A DNA stretch of 64,000 nucleotides from UBA2336 sp965227265 (GTDB taxonomy: Bacteria > Bacteroidota > Bacteroidia > Cytophagales > Cyclobacteriaceae), in the NCBI GenBank assembly GCA_965227265.1, contig OZ245738.1, forward strand, positions 2,108,001 to 2,172,000. The letters are read 5' to 3'. The position numbers were made by a program, and so were the translations under genes. Below the pieces are notes generated by a model. That model had not been told where the DNA came from and ran no database searches. It saw only the letters and a program-made list of their open reading frames with translations. Below are positions 27,936 through 37,384 of this stretch, in pieces. How positions within the stretch are numbered: the stretch's first letter is position 1; each line of letters begins with the position of its first letter.

Positions 27936-28985
27936 TTAATCAGGTTTGAAACTCTGCATGAAAGACAGCACGAGCGTATCAAAATCCTTACCATTTCTGA
28001 TAAATTCCGTCTCAATCGGTAAATAAAAAACCGGCAGTCGCGCGATCAGACTTTTCAGTTCATCCTGCCGGAGTTTAACCATGTCTTTCTCGGTAGTCAG
28101 TATACTAACTTCTCCATCAGGGTATTTCTTTAGGAGCGATTCAATTTCTTTCAAGTCACTGCCTGTAATTGTATAATGATCGCGGAAATCAAAATGTTTG
28201 AGTAAGGTATACGTCTTACTTACATACTCTTCCAAAATATGTGAATTCGCAATAGCCGAAATCAATATTACCTGTTTGGTAAGCTTAGCCTCTGACGTTC
28301 CGAAACCAACCGGCTCACCGTGACGGATCTTTGAAAAGAATACAGCCCTGTCCGTGTATTTACGAATAGCGTTTTCAAACTCCATCATTTCATCTTCACT
28401 TAACTGTGGCGAACATTTCGTAACCACAACCACATCCGCTCGTATTGCACCAGATCTTGCTTCTCTCAACCGTCCGACAGGAAGTATAAAGTCACTAAAA
28501 AAAGGATTACTGTATTCGGTTAATAAAATACTAAAGCCAGGGATAACACTGCGATGCTGAAATGCATCATCCAGAATAACACCATGTGTTCCTTCCAACT
28601 CTTGTAGCAACATCGGAATGGCATACGCACGATCCTCTCCCACAACAACATTGATTTCGGGTGTGAACTTTTTGAATATTTGGAACGGTTCATCGCCTAT
28701 GGTTGCTGCAGTGTCATTCGCATTCGCAATCTTAAAGCCTTTCGTTTTCCGGCCATAGCCGCGACTGAGTATAGCCAGTTTATAATTGGGTTGTAACAAG
28801 CGAATCAAATACTCCACCATTGGAGTTTTGCCTGTTCCGCCCACAGCAAGATTACCAACACTGATGACAGGAATATCAAATCGGGTTGCAGGTTTATAGC
28901 CCCTGTCGAAAAGACTGTTCCTTAATGCAGTTATCGCATCGTAGAGCACAGCAAACGGGAACAATAAAAACCTTAAAACTGACAT
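27936..28985 (-). CDS. lpxK: Tetraacyldisaccharide 4'-kinase
   Basis: 349 aa. P-loop in VGNLAVGGTGKTPMVEYL near residue 45, then LSRGYGRKTKGF, GDEPFQIF, and DAFQHR, which hold the LpxK catalytic site. Adds the 4'-phosphate to the lipid A precursor at the inner membrane, so the cell makes lipid A. The N-terminal hydrophobic stretch (FLLFPFAVLYDAI) is the expected membrane anchor. Divergent from the Nif3-like gene. Confidence 0.95.
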   Translation of the reverse strand: MSVLRFLLFPFAVLYDAITALRNSLFDRGYKPATRFDIPVISVGNLAVGGTGKTPMVEYLIRLLQPNYKLAILSRGYGRKTKGFKIANANDTAATIGDEPFQIFKKFTPEINVVVGEDRAYAIPMLLQELEGTHGVILDDAFQHRSVIPGFSILLTEYSNPFFSDFILPVGRLREARSGAIRADVVVVTKCSPQLSEDEMMEFENAIRKYTDRAVFFSKIRHGEPVGFGTSEAKLTKQVILISAIANSHILEEYVSKTYTLLKHFDFRDHYTITGSDLKEIESLLKKYPDGEVSILTTEKDMVKLRQDELKSLIARLPVFYLPIETEFIRNGKDFDTLVLSFMQSFKPD

Positions 28986-29049
28986 GAAATAAAGTGTAGT
29001 TTTGCCTACAACCGTAAAAATACAATAACGTCTGCATGAAGCCTTAACG

Positions 29050-30147
29050 ATGAAAGTAAAAGATATAACGAATCACCTCGAAACAATCGCCCCAAAAGCT
29101 TACCAGGAATCCTATGACAATTCAGGGTTGCTTACCGGTGATCCCGCTCAGGAAGTTACGGGAGTTTTAGTCACGTTAGATTGCATCGAAGAAGTAGTGG
29201 ATGAAGCCATCGCTAAAAAATCCAATCTGATAATAGCACATCATCCGATCATCTTTAAAGGTTTAAAAAAAATCACTGGAAGTAACTATGTTGAACGAAC
29301 GATTCTAAAAGCAATCCGCAACAACATTGCTATCTACGCCATTCATACAAACCTCGATAATGTGCATACCGGTGTGAACAAAAAGATTGCACAGAAAATT
29401 GGTCTCAAAAATTTAAAAATACTCGCACCAAAACACGATACATTAACAAAGCTGGTAACCTTTATTCCAAAAGATCATACCGATACTGTGTTACAAGCTT
29501 TATATAAAGCGGGTGCCGGTCAGATCGGTGACTATAAAAATTGCAGTTTCCAGACTGAAGGTATTGGAACCTTTATGCCTACCGGAGATGCTGACCCAAC
29601 GATTGGCATACTCAACGAGCAGGAGAAAGTTACCGAAGATCGGGCAGAATTGATTTTCGCAACGCACCTGGAACACAAGATTATCAGTACGCTGAAAGCC
29701 TCACATCCTTACGAAGAAGTAGCGTATTACCTTAACCGCCTTGCAAACGTGAACCAGGAAGTAGGGTCGGGCATGGTTGGCGAGTTGGAACAGCCATTGG
29801 AACCAATCGAATTTTTAAAGCGTTTAAAGAGCAGTATGAATTTGACTGCAATCAGGCATACACGTTTATTGGATCAAAAAGTGAACAAAGTAGCCGTTTG
29901 TGGCGGCTCGGGAAGTTTTCTGCTTCCTCAAGCTATCCGGTCAGGAGCCGATTTTTTTGTGACGGCCGACTTTAAATACCACGAATTCTTTGATGCGGAA
30001 GGCAAAATCACGATTGCCGACATTGGGCACTACGAAAGCGAGATTTTCACGAAAGACTTATTAAAGGAGATTTTAACCGAAAAATTTCCTACTTTTGCGG
30101 TCAATTTTTCTACGACTGACACGAATCCTGTACGATATTTTAACTAA
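29050..30147 (+). CDS. Nif3-like dinuclear metal protein
   Basis: 365 aa, the long form with the inserted PII-like middle domain. Metal-binding motifs IAHHPIIFKG and YAIHTNLDN in the N-terminal half and DIGHYESE in the C-terminal half are intact. Family members (YqfO/YbgI, NIF3) are hexameric proteins; a GTP cyclohydrolase-like role has been proposed. Three bases separate it from the next gene, a pairing common in Bacteroidota. A TAGTTTTG box at 28997-29004 fits the Bacteroidota -7 element for this unit. Confidence 0.92.
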   Translation: MKVKDITNHLETIAPKAYQESYDNSGLLTGDPAQEVTGVLVTLDCIEEVVDEAIAKKSNLIIAHHPIIFKGLKKITGSNYVERTILKAIRNNIAIYAIHTNLDNVHTGVNKKIAQKIGLKNLKILAPKHDTLTKLVTFIPKDHTDTVLQALYKAGAGQIGDYKNCSFQTEGIGTFMPTGDADPTIGILNEQEKVTEDRAELIFATHLEHKIISTLKASHPYEEVAYYLNRLANVNQEVGSGMVGELEQPLEPIEFLKRLKSSMNLTAIRHTRLLDQKVNKVAVCGGSGSFLLPQAIRSGADFFVTADFKYHEFFDAEGKITIADIGHYESEIFTKDLLKEILTEKFPTFAVNFSTTDTNPVRYFN

Positions 30148-30150
30148 TTA

Positions 30151-30960
30151 ATGGAAAATCAAACTGTAGCGCAGAAACTCGAAGCCCTTGTAAAACTACA
30201 AAGCATCGACACCAAACTAGACGAACTCAAAAAATTACGTGGCGACCTGCCGGATGAAGTTCAAGACCTGGAGGATGAAATGGTTGGTTACAACACCCGC
30301 CTCACCCGCCACCAAACTGAGTTGAAAGACATCGAAGACAACATCAAGAAAAGCAAAGAAGCTGCAAAAGAAGCTGAAAAGCTGATCAAGAAATACGCAG
30401 AGCAGCAAAAGAATGTTCGCAACAACCGCGAGTTCGATGCGATCACGAAAGAAGTTGAGCTTCAGGAACTGGAAATTCAGATCTGCGAAAAGAAAGTAAA
30501 AGAAGGTAAGGATTTAACAGCTGCTAAAAAAGCAGAGGTTGAAAAAACCGAAGCCCTGATTGAAGAACGTACTTCCCACCTTGACCTTAAGAAAAAAGAG
30601 CTTAACGATATTCTTGGCGAAAGCGAAGAGGAAGAAAGAAAGCTGATGGGCGAGCGTGATAAGGCTGTTAAGAAAATCGAAGACAAAGCAATCCTTAAAC
30701 ATTACGACAGACTGCGCAGCAGCTTATCAAACGGATTAGCTGTAGTTCGCGTAGTACGTGGTGCAGCGGAAGGCTGTAACATTGTAATCCCTCCGCAAAA
30801 AATTGCCGAGATCCGCGAGAAGAAAAAAATTGTAATTGATGAGCATTCAGGCCGTATCTTAGCAGATGTGGACATGGAGTCACTGGATGAAAGCGACAAG
30901 CCGAAAAAAGCTGGCGTAACTCCTGCCCCAACTACCCGCAGAAGAAAGACAGTTGAATAA
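30151..30960 (+). CDS. Coiled-coil protein of the C4 zinc-ribbon family, zinc site lost
   Basis: 269 aa: a long charged coiled coil (residues ~10-180) followed by the zf-RING_7 position (GAAEGCNIVIPPQKIAEIR...IDEHSGRIL). Relatives have CGGC and CxxCGR there; here only one Cys remains and the second pair reads DEHSG, so zinc binding is not expected. The tail is rich in Pro and Arg. Cotranscribed with the Nif3-like gene, as in other Bacteroidota. Function unknown. Confidence 0.85.
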   Translation: MENQTVAQKLEALVKLQSIDTKLDELKKLRGDLPDEVQDLEDEMVGYNTRLTRHQTELKDIEDNIKKSKEAAKEAEKLIKKYAEQQKNVRNNREFDAITKEVELQELEIQICEKKVKEGKDLTAAKKAEVEKTEALIEERTSHLDLKKKELNDILGESEEEERKLMGERDKAVKKIEDKAILKHYDRLRSSLSNGLAVVRVVRGAAEGCNIVIPPQKIAEIREKKKIVIDEHSGRILADVDMESLDESDKPKKAGVTPAPTTRRRKTVE

Positions 30961-32437
30961 ATCATTCACGATACAACACATAAAAAAGACAGGTTTAACG
31001 ATCTGTCTTTTTTTATGCGCCATGATCTGCATGGCGCAAAAGAATTGGATTGCCGATGAGGCAACATTAACGGCTTACAAGCTCGCGTTAAACCTTGAGA
31101 TTACTGAGGCGCGAGAAGCTTCTGTAAAAGCTCAAACTCCACAACAACTTTATGTAAGTTCTCTTTCTGAAATATTAGAACTACTAATCACAGAAGATGA
31201 AGTAAAGTTTGAGAAATACGAGGATGCGTGGAGCGACAGAATTAATAAGCTTGAAGAAATCGATCCCACTACTTCAGATGCACTATTTGTCTTGGCGGAA
31301 CTCAGACTACAATGGGCATTCACCTATCTTAAATTCGGGCACGAAGTTGATGCTGCCTGGAATGTTCGTCAGGCATATTTGCTGGTGCAGAAATGTAAAG
31401 AGAAGTTTCCTGAGTTTGAACCGATTAAAAAAACCTCCGGTGTTCTTGAAGTTATGCTCGGCTCGATCCCGGAAAAATATCAGTGGGTGATCAGCATGTT
31501 TAGTATGGAAGGTTCAGTTGAAAAAGGTTTACAGGAACTGGAATCAATCAAAAATTTTGATAGCGATTTAAGCTTCGAAACCGCATTGATTTATTACTTA
31601 ACGCAAGGTTTTATTCTTCAACAAACATCATCCGCAGCAGATGGCTTAAGCAAGCTGATTGCCGATCACCCCAATCAAAGACTTCTGCTCTTCCTGGGCG
31701 GATGTGTTGCTATCAAAAACTCAGCCAGTGAAAAAGCGCTCGGCTATTTCAAAACGCTTCATGAAAATCAAAAGGGGTTAACGATTGCTTACGCAGAATA
31801 TCAAACCGGTGAGGTCTATCTTCACAAAGGAGAATACAAATCCTCCATCGAGTATTATCAAAAGTTTCTTTCTGCTTACAGCGGATTAAACTATGTAAAA
31901 GATGCGCATTATAAAATCGGGATTTGTTATTGGTTGCAGGGCAAATCAAAAGATGCCCAAAAATATTTTACGAAAGCGAAAACTGCTGGAAATGAATCAA
32001 CCGAAGCAGATAAATATGCCGCCCGAAGTTTGGCGGAAAATATCATTCCAAACATCAAGCTTTCGAAACTTCGGTATGCAACCGATGGTGGTTATTACGA
32101 TCAGGCAGAAAAAATAATTTTAACCGTAAGCGATAACGATCTTCCATCCAAAAAAGAGAAGATCGAATTTGTTTATCGGAAAGCAAGATTATATCACAAA
32201 ATCAATTCACGTATAGAAGCAAAGAAATCTTATTTACAAACTATTTCAGAGAGCGGTGCAGAAAGCTGGTACTTCGCACCTAATGCCTGTTTACAACTGG
32301 GTTATATCTTTTTGGGTGAAAATGATTCAAAAGAAGCGCGCAAGTATTTTGAGAAAGCCCTTACTTACAAAAAGCACGAATACAAGAATAGCATCGATAG
32401 CAAAGCGAAATCTGCTTTGGCACAATTGAAAAAATAA
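30953..32437 (+). CDS. Secreted TPR-repeat protein
   Basis: 494 aa from TTG 30953, which overlaps the stop of the previous gene; chosen because the next residues form a signal peptide (LTICLFLCAMICMAQ). The body is a chain of TPR-like helices: YAEYQTGEVYLHKGEYKSSIEYYQKFL, DAHYKIGICYWLQGKSKDAQKYFTKA, FAPNACLQLGYIFLGENDSKEARKYFEKAL. Probably a periplasmic or lipoprotein-assembly scaffold; partner unknown. Confidence 0.8.
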   Translation: MNKSFTIQHIKKTGLTICLFLCAMICMAQKNWIADEATLTAYKLALNLEITEAREASVKAQTPQQLYVSSLSEILELLITEDEVKFEKYEDAWSDRINKLEEIDPTTSDALFVLAELRLQWAFTYLKFGHEVDAAWNVRQAYLLVQKCKEKFPEFEPIKKTSGVLEVMLGSIPEKYQWVISMFSMEGSVEKGLQELESIKNFDSDLSFETALIYYLTQGFILQQTSSAADGLSKLIADHPNQRLLLFLGGCVAIKNSASEKALGYFKTLHENQKGLTIAYAEYQTGEVYLHKGEYKSSIEYYQKFLSAYSGLNYVKDAHYKIGICYWLQGKSKDAQKYFTKAKTAGNESTEADKYAARSLAENIIPNIKLSKLRYATDGGYYDQAEKIILTVSDNDLPSKKEKIEFVYRKARLYHKINSRIEAKKSYLQTISESGAESWYFAPNACLQLGYIFLGENDSKEARKYFEKALTYKKHEYKNSIDSKAKSALAQLKK

Positions 32438-32452
32438 TTTTAATGGAAATAC

Positions 32453-32480
32453 GTAGAGACGCAAAATTTTGCGTCTCTAC
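32453..32480. repeat. Perfect 28-bp palindrome between convergent genes
   Basis: GTAGAGACGCAAAA followed directly by its reverse complement. The GTAGAGACGC palindrome is a known dispersed intergenic repeat type in several phyla. Its position between two converging stops lets it serve as a shared terminator. Confidence 0.75.
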
Positions 32481-32490
32481 AATGCAATAA

Positions 32491-33123
32491 TTAATTATTA
32501 TCAATTGCAGGTTTCAAATGATCGGTATTGTTGTAAAGTTCAACCGAAAACATCGAACCGGTATAGTTCAACAGATACAAGCAACAATTCTCGTGCTCAA
32601 ACATATCCATGCTTTTTAGCGGATAGTTTAATAAATAACAAAGTAAAATCCGGATCGCTCGGCCGTGCATGCAAATCAAAACATTCTTTTCATCTATATG
32701 TGATAAGATATGATCTACAGCTGGTTTCATGCGCTTCACTACATCATCCGGACTTTCACCACCTTCAATCCGTAACGATGTGTCTCCCCGCTGCCATTCA
32801 CTTAGCATGTGGTGGTAGTACTTATCCTCTTCCGGAGTAATCGGTTGGCCTTCCTTCTTTCCCCAGCTGATTTCATTGAGCCCAACTAATGCTTCCGTGG
32901 GAATACCTTTCTCAAGAAAACGAGCAACTGATTCTTTCGTTCTTTTCAGTACAGACGTGTAAACTTTATCAAACTTTACATCTTTGTAGACTTCATAAAA
33001 CGCCTGCGCTTGCGCCTTGCCTTTTTCGTTGAGGCTGCTGTCCACACCACTTCCCTGCACGATGCCGCGCGCATTAAAATCTGTTTGGCCGTGGCGAACG
33101 ATGTAAACTTTTTTGGTGTTCAA
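32491..33123 (-). CDS. Histidine phosphatase family protein (phosphoglycerate-mutase-like)
   Basis: 210 aa. Phospho-His motif YIVRHGQTDFN at the N-terminus, TSVLKRTKESVARFLE, catalytic EISWGKKEGQ and second His in LICMHGRAIRILL. The fold acts on phosphate monoesters, either sugars or small cofactors; the exact substrate is not shown. Head-to-head with the menaquinone operon (84 bp between), so the interval holds both promoters. Confidence 0.9.
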   Translation of the reverse strand: MNTKKVYIVRHGQTDFNARGIVQGSGVDSSLNEKGKAQAQAFYEVYKDVKFDKVYTSVLKRTKESVARFLEKGIPTEALVGLNEISWGKKEGQPITPEEDKYYHHMLSEWQRGDTSLRIEGGESPDDVVKRMKPAVDHILSHIDEKNVLICMHGRAIRILLCYLLNYPLKSMDMFEHENCCLYLLNYTGSMFSVELYNNTDHLKPAIDNN

Positions 33124-33207
33124 TTTTCAGCTATTTTGGCGCGCAAAAATAGGGAAATAATGTTCATAAATACGCAGCTCCCTTATCGTCTCCATTAGCA
33201 GCATTAT

Positions 33208-33633
33208 ATGGCATTATTTAACTCCAACGTTTCTTTAGAGATTTTAAACAAGATGTCTGCCAATACCATGGTTACACACCTGGGCATTGTTTTCACGGGA
33301 ATCGGGGAGAATTTTATTGAGGCTAAAATGCCGGTCGATCATCGTACACGTCAACCTATGGGATTGTTGCATGGCGGAGCTTCCGTTGTACTTGCGGAGA
33401 CACTGGGCAGTGTTGCCGCAACGTGCTGCATTGATATGAGCAAGCAGTACTGCGTTGGTCTAGACATTAATGCAAATCACATTAAAAGTGTGCGTGAAGG
33501 CTTTGTTACAGGAATTACAAAACCGGTTCATGTTGGAAAGAGAACCCAGGTTTGGGAAATTAAAATCACCAACGAACAAAATGAATTAGTATGTGTCAGC
33601 CGGATTACGATGGCTGTAATTGATAAAAAATAA
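33208..33633 (+). CDS. menI: Hotdog thioesterase, likely DHNA-CoA hydrolase
   Basis: 141 aa PaaI/4HBT fold: MPVDHRTRQPMGLLHGGASVVLAETLGS contains the HGG signature and catalytic Glu; NANHIKSVREG follows. The same fold serves many CoA esters, but leading menF-menD-menB-menE points to hydrolysis of 1,4-dihydroxy-2-naphthoyl-CoA, the step after MenB. Call is from context plus family. Confidence 0.88.
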   Translation: MALFNSNVSLEILNKMSANTMVTHLGIVFTGIGENFIEAKMPVDHRTRQPMGLLHGGASVVLAETLGSVAATCCIDMSKQYCVGLDINANHIKSVREGFVTGITKPVHVGKRTQVWEIKITNEQNELVCVSRITMAVIDKK

Positions 33634-33637
33634 TCGG

Positions 33638-34846
33638 GTGGAGAAAGCAGTGGGCATATTGGAAAGAACAGCACAGCTTAGTGAGGCTGAATTATTTGAG
33701 ATCCTACTTCACCATGCAACTGAAAACGATTATTCTTTTGCGCTATGGAGAATGCCGAATGATTCAACCAAAAATCTCATTCTCTCCTATTCTGCTAAAA
33801 CACTCGAACCCAAAGCCACTATAGAAGACCTTACTTCCGGATTTATCTTCGCACCGTTTGATAAAACAAAGAGCCGTTATTATTTACAGGCTGATCTTCT
33901 CTTTTCCTTTTCAGAAGGAACATTAAAGGAGGCAACAGATTCTTCTGGCAAATCATCACACGAATGGCTGAATGAAACTGTTTCTAAATCCATTCTCAAA
34001 ACGAAAAGTAACTTCTTCGTTAAAGAAGCAACACAAACTCCTTCATCTGATAAAGCAAGTTATGAGAAACTTGTTAAGAAAAGCATTGATCAGATTGAAT
34101 CAGGAACTTTCGAGAAGATTGTTCCTTCCCGATCAAAACGGGTTAACCTTCCCGAATCCTTCGATATTATAGAAACATTTCAGAAGCTTTGCGAAGTCTA
34201 TCCGAATGCGATGATATCGTTTGTCAGCATCCCAACTGTGGGAACGTGGATTGGCGCATCGCCTGAATTACTTATCCAGGTCGAGAATAATCACATCTTT
34301 AAAACAGTTGCGCTGGCTGGAACAAAACTATTTGAGCCGGGAACAAACATTAAAAACGTAGCGTGGACGCAAAAAGAGATTGAAGAACAAGCATTGGTTT
34401 GCCGCTACATCATCAGCAACTTTAAAAAGATCAGGCTTCGTGAATATAATGAACAAGGCCCGAAGACAATAATTGCCGGGAACGTAATGCACCTGAAAAC
34501 AACCTTTGCGGTTGATATGAAGGAGACAAACTTTCCACAACTTGGATCGGTGATGCTTCAACTCATCCATCCTACTTCTGCGGTCTGCGGAATGCCGTTA
34601 GAAGAATCGTTAGCTTTCCTGAAAGCCAATGAAGGTTATGATCGCGAGTTTTATGCAGGCTATCTCGGGCCGGTTAATATCAATAATAATATATGCTTGT
34701 TTGTTAATCTCAGGTGCATGCAATTAGTCGGCACTCAGACTATACTCTATGCCGGAGCAGGCGTTACGGCCGACTCTATTCCGGAAAGTGAATGGGAAGA
34801 GACGGAGATCAAGCTCAACACTCTTTTAAAAGTCATTAACGCGTGA
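33638..34846 (+). CDS. menF: Isochorismate synthase
   Basis: 402 aa from GTG 33638, five bases after the menI stop; an in-frame TTG at 33620 would overlap menI. The chorismate-binding domain fills the C-terminal ~260 residues: IESGTFEKIVPSRSKRV, SFVSIPTVGTWIGASPELL, ALAGT, HPTSAVCGMP and YAGAGVT, with the catalytic Lys/Glu region. Converts chorismate to isochorismate, the entry to menaquinone. Overlaps menD by four bases. Confidence 0.93.
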   Translation: MEKAVGILERTAQLSEAELFEILLHHATENDYSFALWRMPNDSTKNLILSYSAKTLEPKATIEDLTSGFIFAPFDKTKSRYYLQADLLFSFSEGTLKEATDSSGKSSHEWLNETVSKSILKTKSNFFVKEATQTPSSDKASYEKLVKKSIDQIESGTFEKIVPSRSKRVNLPESFDIIETFQKLCEVYPNAMISFVSIPTVGTWIGASPELLIQVENNHIFKTVALAGTKLFEPGTNIKNVAWTQKEIEEQALVCRYIISNFKKIRLREYNEQGPKTIIAGNVMHLKTTFAVDMKETNFPQLGSVMLQLIHPTSAVCGMPLEESLAFLKANEGYDREFYAGYLGPVNINNNICLFVNLRCMQLVGTQTILYAGAGVTADSIPESEWEETEIKLNTLLKVINA

Positions 34847-36570
34847 GCTTACAACCGATCTACGATATCGCTGAAATCTGCGCTCGCAAAAATGTGAGTC
34901 AGGCGGTTTTATGTCCCGGTTCACGTTGCGCTCCATTAACATTAGCTTTTTCACGACACGATAAGATCAAAACCCGAACGTTCAGCGATGAACGGAGCGC
35001 TGGCTTTATTGCGCTTGGCATGGCACAACAAAGCGGAAGTCCGGTCGTCATGATTTGCACATCCGGAACAGCAGGCTATAATTTCGCGCCTTCGGTAGCT
35101 GAAGCTTATTTCTCACAAACACCTTTACTAATTTTTACAGCGGATCGTCCGGCAGAATGGATTGCACAACACGATGGACAAACCATTCATCAGCAAAACA
35201 TGTTTGGCCGGCATGTGAAGCAATCGTATCAGCTTCCGCAGCAGTATGATCACGCGGATGATCAATGGGCGATAAACAGAATCATTAACGAGGCGATTAA
35301 TCTTTCCTTGCAGGAACCTAAAGGTCCGGTTCATATCAATGTGCCTTTTCGTGAACCATTTTATCCGGAAGGCAAAGAGAAAATCACATATTCAAAAGAC
35401 AGCCGCATTATTGAAGATTTGCAAAGTACTAATATGCTTTCTTCCGATCAGGCCGAACAGCTTAAACGCGAATGGAGTAAATACAGCAAAATATTAGTGG
35501 TTGCTGGTCAGTTGGAATACGATAATAATCTGATCGCATCACTCGGTAACTTTATGCAATCACAACCTGCAGCGATTGCGGGCGATATTATTTCCAACCT
35601 CAATTCACTCGAAGGTGTGGTTCGGCATACGGATGTTTTTCTGGCACAAGCACCGGATGATGTGAAAAAGAGTTTACGTCCTGATCTGTTGATTACATTT
35701 GGCAAGTCCGTGATCTCAAAAAGTCTGAAGATATTCTTACGCAAGTATTCTCCGAAAGCTCATTGGCATATACAACCGGCCGGACTTGTTGCCGATCCGT
35801 TTCAAAGCATTACCAAGGTTATCAACGCATTCCCTGCTTCATTCTTTGAAGCTTTGCAGACAACAGAAAAATCAAAAGTCTTTGAAAAACAAAAGCAGAG
35901 CAATTATCAAAAGCTGTGGGAAGCAGAAGAGCATCGTGCGGAACGCAGCTTAAAAGATTTCTTTACAAAAGAAGCCTTTGGGGAATTAGAGCTGGTGCAC
36001 GAAGTTATCCGGCAGCTACCACCGCTTTGCAATTTGCATTTAGCCAACAGCATGAGCGTTCGCTATGCGAATCTCGTTGGACTGAATGATTCGAATAAAA
36101 ATATCAATGTGTTTTCGAATCGCGGAACGAGTGGTATTGACGGATGTACCAGCACTGCAGTTGGTCATAGTTTAATTAATGAGTTACCAAACTTTTTAAT
36201 CACAGGTGATTTGGCATTCTTCTATGATCGCAACGCCTACTGGCACAACTACAATTTGCCAAATCTCCGGATTGTATTATTGAACAATCATGGTGGCATT
36301 ATCTTTAAAATGATTGATGGCCCGGGTTCGTTGCCGGAGACTGATGAGTACTTCGTAACAAAACAAAACCTCAACGCTAAAAAGCTCTGTGAAGAGTTTG
36401 ATTTCGATCATTTAAAGCTTGACAACAAGCGCAAGATTAAAAACACCTTAAAAGACTTCTTCGATTTCGATGGCCGCACAAAAATCCTGGAGCTGGAAAC
36501 CGGAATTGATCAGAACAAAACTATTTTTGACAGCCTGAAACAGAAAATAAAGAAAAGCTATGACCGCTAA
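34843..36570 (+). CDS. menD: SEPHCHC synthase (thiamine-diphosphate enzyme)
   Basis: 575 aa, GTG start in a GTGA overlap with menF. N-terminal ThDP-binding half: VLCPGSRCAPLTLAF, ERSAGFIALGMAQ with catalytic Glu, ICTSGTAGYNFAPSVAEA. C-terminal half: NRGTSGIDGCTSTAVG and GDLAFFYDRNA with the GDG-like metal motif. Couples 2-oxoglutarate to isochorismate. Confidence 0.96.
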   Translation: MSLQPIYDIAEICARKNVSQAVLCPGSRCAPLTLAFSRHDKIKTRTFSDERSAGFIALGMAQQSGSPVVMICTSGTAGYNFAPSVAEAYFSQTPLLIFTADRPAEWIAQHDGQTIHQQNMFGRHVKQSYQLPQQYDHADDQWAINRIINEAINLSLQEPKGPVHINVPFREPFYPEGKEKITYSKDSRIIEDLQSTNMLSSDQAEQLKREWSKYSKILVVAGQLEYDNNLIASLGNFMQSQPAAIAGDIISNLNSLEGVVRHTDVFLAQAPDDVKKSLRPDLLITFGKSVISKSLKIFLRKYSPKAHWHIQPAGLVADPFQSITKVINAFPASFFEALQTTEKSKVFEKQKQSNYQKLWEAEEHRAERSLKDFFTKEAFGELELVHEVIRQLPPLCNLHLANSMSVRYANLVGLNDSNKNINVFSNRGTSGIDGCTSTAVGHSLINELPNFLITGDLAFFYDRNAYWHNYNLPNLRIVLLNNHGGIIFKMIDGPGSLPETDEYFVTKQNLNAKKLCEEFDFDHLKLDNKRKIKNTLKDFFDFDGRTKILELETGIDQNKTIFDSLKQKIKKSYDR

Positions 36571-37384
36571 CTATCCCTGGCAACAGATTAAAGAGTACAA
36601 AGAGATTTTATTCCATAAGTTCGATGGTATAGCACGGATCAGCATCAACCGGCCGCATGTACACAATGCCTTTACTCCACTTACCGTACAAGAAATGATT
36701 GATGCAATGTACTACTGTCGTGAAGACGGAGATATTCGCGTGATCATATTTACGGGTGAAGGTGGAAAAGCATTTTGCAGCGGTGGCGATCAGAGTGTGC
36801 GCGGTCATGGCGGCTACGTTGGCCAAGACACAACTCCCAGATTGAACGTTTTAGATCTTCAGAAATTAATTCGTTCTATTCCTAAGCCAGTGATTGCTGC
36901 GGTTGCAGGCTGGGCCATTGGTGGCGGACATGTCTTGCATGTTGTGTGTGATCTTACCATTGCAGCGGATAATGCACGTTTCGGGCAAACTGGTCCGAAA
37001 GTCGGAAGCTTTGATGGTGGATTTGGCGCTTCATACCTTGCCCGGATTGTTGGTCAGAAGAAAGCTCGTGAAATCTGGTTCTTATGTGATCAGTACGATG
37101 CGCAAGAAGCATTGGATATGGGACTGGTGAATAAAGTTGTTCCATTGGATAAGCTGGAAGAAACCACCGTTGAGTGGTGCAAGAAAATTATTTCCAAGAG
37201 TCCGCTGGCGCTACGCATGCTCAAGTCTTCTTTCAATGCCGAACTTGATGGTCAGGCCGGTATCCAGGAGCTTGCCGGAAATGCAACGTTGCTTTATTAC
37301 TTAAGTGATGAAGCGAAGGAAGGTAAGAACGCCTTTCTTGAAAAACGTGATCCGGACTGGTCGAAGTATCCGAAGTTTCCGTAA
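36560..37384 (+). CDS. menB: 1,4-dihydroxy-2-naphthoyl-CoA synthase
   Basis: 274 aa crotonase fold with MenB traits: INRPHVHNAFTPLTVQEM, GKAFCSGGDQSVRGHGGYVG, AVAGWAIGGGHVLHVVCDLTIA, TGPKVGSFDGGFGASYLARIVGQKKAREIWFLC. Closes the second ring of the naphthoate. Overlaps menD by 11 bp. Confidence 0.97.
   Translation: MTANYPWQQIKEYKEILFHKFDGIARISINRPHVHNAFTPLTVQEMIDAMYYCREDGDIRVIIFTGEGGKAFCSGGDQSVRGHGGYVGQDTTPRLNVLDLQKLIRSIPKPVIAAVAGWAIGGGHVLHVVCDLTIAADNARFGQTGPKVGSFDGGFGASYLARIVGQKKAREIWFLCDQYDAQEALDMGLVNKVVPLDKLEETTVEWCKKIISKSPLALRMLKSSFNAELDGQAGIQELAGNATLLYYLSDEAKEGKNAFLEKRDPDWSKYPKFP

Noticed and set aside
30477..30965. Several - strand frames over the coiled-coil gene
   Set aside because: Low-complexity shadows (Ser/Phe/Leu-rich) of a Lys/Glu-rich coiled coil on the + strand.
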